Below are positions 61,941 through 64,000 of a DNA stretch of 64,000 bases, one piece after another. This DNA comes from Bugulina stolonifera (lineage: Eukaryota > Bryozoa > Gymnolaemata > Cheilostomatida > Bugulidae): NCBI GenBank assembly GCA_935421135.1, contig OW285190.1:7264501-7328500 (forward strand). The letters run 5' to 3'. The translations under genes and the position numbers were made by a program. The notes under the pieces are model-generated. The model had not been told where the DNA came from. It worked only from the letters and a program-made list of their open reading frames with translations, and searched no databases. Numbering within the stretch: position 1 is the stretch's first letter; each line of letters starts with the position of its first letter.

Positions 61941-62438
61941 AATTTATTTTTCATTTTTATACTATTAATTCACGAATTTGTTAGCTACTATAAGATTAAG
62001 TGGATAGCTATACAATACTAATCTGCAAGATACGTAGGATAACCGCATGTTTAATTTCATGTTCAACTAATAGGGATTGCCCTAAGAATACATGCACAAT
62101 GTACCCACCTCGTTTGTTTCGCTTCAAACACTGCCTACGTCATTTTAACTACTGATCTCATTTGCATGTAAACTCAATCACAGTATCATTATCATGTTAA
62201 ACAGCAGAACATAACTGTAATTTTCAGAAATTATTCTGGTACCAAGAAACTGTGGGAATTGAGTGAGCTTGAGCCTACATGGTAACATGGGAGTATATTT
62301 ATATTGGTTAATGAGTGGGTAGCTTGTCATTAATTACTATCATGGGGCTCATGGTATTGAGCTTAAGACAAACGGATTAAGAAGCTCCAGTGGTATGGAA
62401 TAGTTCTATAATTACTATCCTTAAGTTTTTTGAACAAG

Positions 62439-63978
62439 ATGGAGGAGTTTTCCCTTTCAGCCGGTAAACGGAGGCATCAAAATACCTACCCACTGAGAGT
62501 TCTACTTTTTATAGTTGGGTCATACTCTGGCAGACATGGGCAGAGAACTCGTACAGTGATGTCTATAGCATATCACTTTACATGCTGTATTATTCTAGTG
62601 CTAACAGTCATCGCAGGTTAGTGACTTCGTTTTTAGAGTCTTGTAGAGTTTTATCTACATGCCTCCATTGAAATGTTTTAACTTCTATCTTCGAGAGTAG
62701 ACATCAACATTATTAAATCCATCTCACTAAATACCTGCATTTCTGTATTACAGTGTAGCGTTGTATTGGTGGTATTATGTTATATAGCCTCACTTTCAGT
62801 GTGAGAAGTGAGCGTGCTCATAGGTGCACAGAGAATATCTACCTCTACAGCTAAGACTAAATACTGTAACCAAATTTATTTAAGGAATGCACTTCTAACA
62901 CTGCTCATTGTCCTTACTTAGTGGCTAACAAGCTCTAGTAACATATGCATTGTGAATCGGGCTTTATTTTTCTCAGTGTAAACTCTTAAATTTCTGTAGT
63001 TCATCATTGAATAGAGATTAAAGTTTTCAGTAGTATTGCTAACAAATTATTATTTCAGTCATAGTGAATGTGACATACACTTCTTTTAGTTCCTCAAGCA
63101 TATTAAAACTTGAAATATAACACTATTAGCAGTGCATCCTTTATAAAATTGTTAGTATCGTGCTGTCTGTTTGTACAGGTATGGTACAACTAAGATGCAT
63201 ATGGCCAAGTGTCCACACGTCTATGCTGGAAGCTATATACCCTCTGGAGGTACTCTACTGCTATGTCACCCAGATGATTAATAATTGGATCTTTTTTCAT
63301 CTCTGTCATCGACGGAAAGGGATATTTCAGTTCTATGACAAGATAAGACAGCTTACAAACGCTATGAGCACCGTCGGTATAAGAGGAAACCATCTGAAAG
63401 AAAGAATAGTTCAGATAATCATAGTGATGGTGGTGACAGTGACTTCACTAATCAACGCCCATATTATAATCTTTGAAATATCAACCAATTATATCACAGC
63501 TCCGCTCTTTAGATATGATCTTCTATCTTATCATTGCATCTCAAATGAGTCGATCGTTGCCACCAAATGTGTATCATCGGCCGGAGGTCTACTTATGTAT
63601 GTCCAATGGACGATTCAAGCAGCCTTCTTTCTAAGTACAAGTTACACACTGTGGACACTAATTGCAGACTTTAATAAGCACTTTGAGACAAAAGTGAAAA
63701 AATCGGCACCAAAAAAATTGAAAGGTATTAACATGTACAGAACCTTGCACCTACAAATTTGTCATCTTGTGAAAGAAGCTGATGTTCTGTTTCGCGTTTA
63801 TCTTGCTAATACAATTCTTAATCTTGTGGTTGAGTTGCTAGTATATCTCTATGTTCTTTCGGCGCCGAAAGTTAAAATATCTCACACTTTGGAGGAGATT
63901 GCCCGATCATTCTGGATTATTACTATAGCCATTACCTTAATTTTATTTGTCACTTTTTCACGGAGCTTGGAAACTGCG
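62439..63978 (+). CDS. GRL-D: gustatory-receptor-like receptor, exons 1-2 (runs off window)
   Basis: Exon 1 62439-62616 (178 bp, MEEFSLSAGKRRHQNTYPLR) and exon 2 63179-63978 (800 bp, open throughout, ending at a GTAAGC donor in phase 0). The lengths are identical to A and B. Exons 3-5 should lie beyond 64000. Exon 2 keeps LWTLIADFNKHF and HLVKEADVLFRVYLANT but starts GMVQLRCIWPSVHTS where the other copies have WWPGDY, and is clearly the most diverged intact copy. The Met at 62439 fits the conserved exon length. Same family and likely role as GRL-A; whether the 3' exons survive cannot be seen here. Confidence 0.82.
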
Positions 63979-64000
63979 GTAAGCTTTAAAATAATACAAC

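Larger units (their letters stand above)
59509..62438. other. Intergenic between GRL-C and GRL-D
   Basis: Holds about 1.5 copies of the 48-bp GRL repeat (59540-59620), R1 copy v, a SINE at 61078-61200 and a second tRNA-like element at 61875-61940. No gene. Short frames between them show no motif. Confidence 0.6.

Overview
This is a window of animal nuclear DNA: AT-rich, split genes with GT-AG introns, and heavily loaded with transposons. Nothing bacterial or organellar was seen. Gustatory-receptor-like seven-TM receptors, a sarcospan-like tetraspan protein and membrane-anchored type-B carboxylesterases point to an invertebrate metazoan. The many ACATGT-type palindromes, small exons and gene mix make me suspect a sponge or another early-branching animal, but I cannot prove the taxon from this sequence.

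Layout. (1) 1-1000: the 3' part of an LTR-like repeat (family R2) and, on the minus strand, exon 1 of a gustatory-receptor-like (GRL) gene, copy F, that runs off the left edge. (2) 2.4-7.3 kb, minus strand: a multi-exon sarcospan/CD20-like tetraspan gene with tandem repeats at its last exon and on one splice donor. (3) 7.3-13.1 kb: intergenic. (4) 13.1-25.1 kb: two tandem carboxylesterase genes. The first has lost its catalytic middle; the second is complete (649 residues, signal peptide, triad, C-terminal TM anchor). An AT microsatellite, an 18-bp satellite and a GC-rich duplication lie between them. (5) 25.6-27.0 kb: two LTR-like R1 elements in inverted contact. (6) 27.5-63.98 kb, plus strand: a tandem GRL array. 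E is a pseudogene; A, B and C are complete; D runs off the right edge.

The main result is the GRL family. The large exon 2 is easy to see, but the genes can only be completed by three tiny 3' exons (75, 87 and 54 bp). The last encodes the seventh TM with the insect GR/OR hallmark TYhhhhhQF (here TYYIVMVQF or TYCIVMVQF). In complete copies the exon lengths are 178 (160 in C), 800, 75, 87 and 54 bp. The three C-terminal introns are all phase 0, as described for insect gustatory receptors. Mature proteins are 391-397 residues. A 48-bp minisatellite sits just after the last exon and has been amplified behind A and B.

The introns of the array are crowded with mobile DNA: an apparently intact PIF/Harbinger transposase, a broken DUF7869/Sola-like transposon with terminal inverted repeats, two hAT-type nonautonomous elements with 8-bp target duplications, two copies of a TA-flanked MITE (one carrying a nested R1 element with a readable empty site), long perfect palindromes, and a LINE reverse-transcriptase relic between genes. 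The window therefore shows a chemoreceptor family expanding by tandem duplication in a transposon-rich neighbourhood, with one copy destroyed by insertion, deletion and frameshifts.
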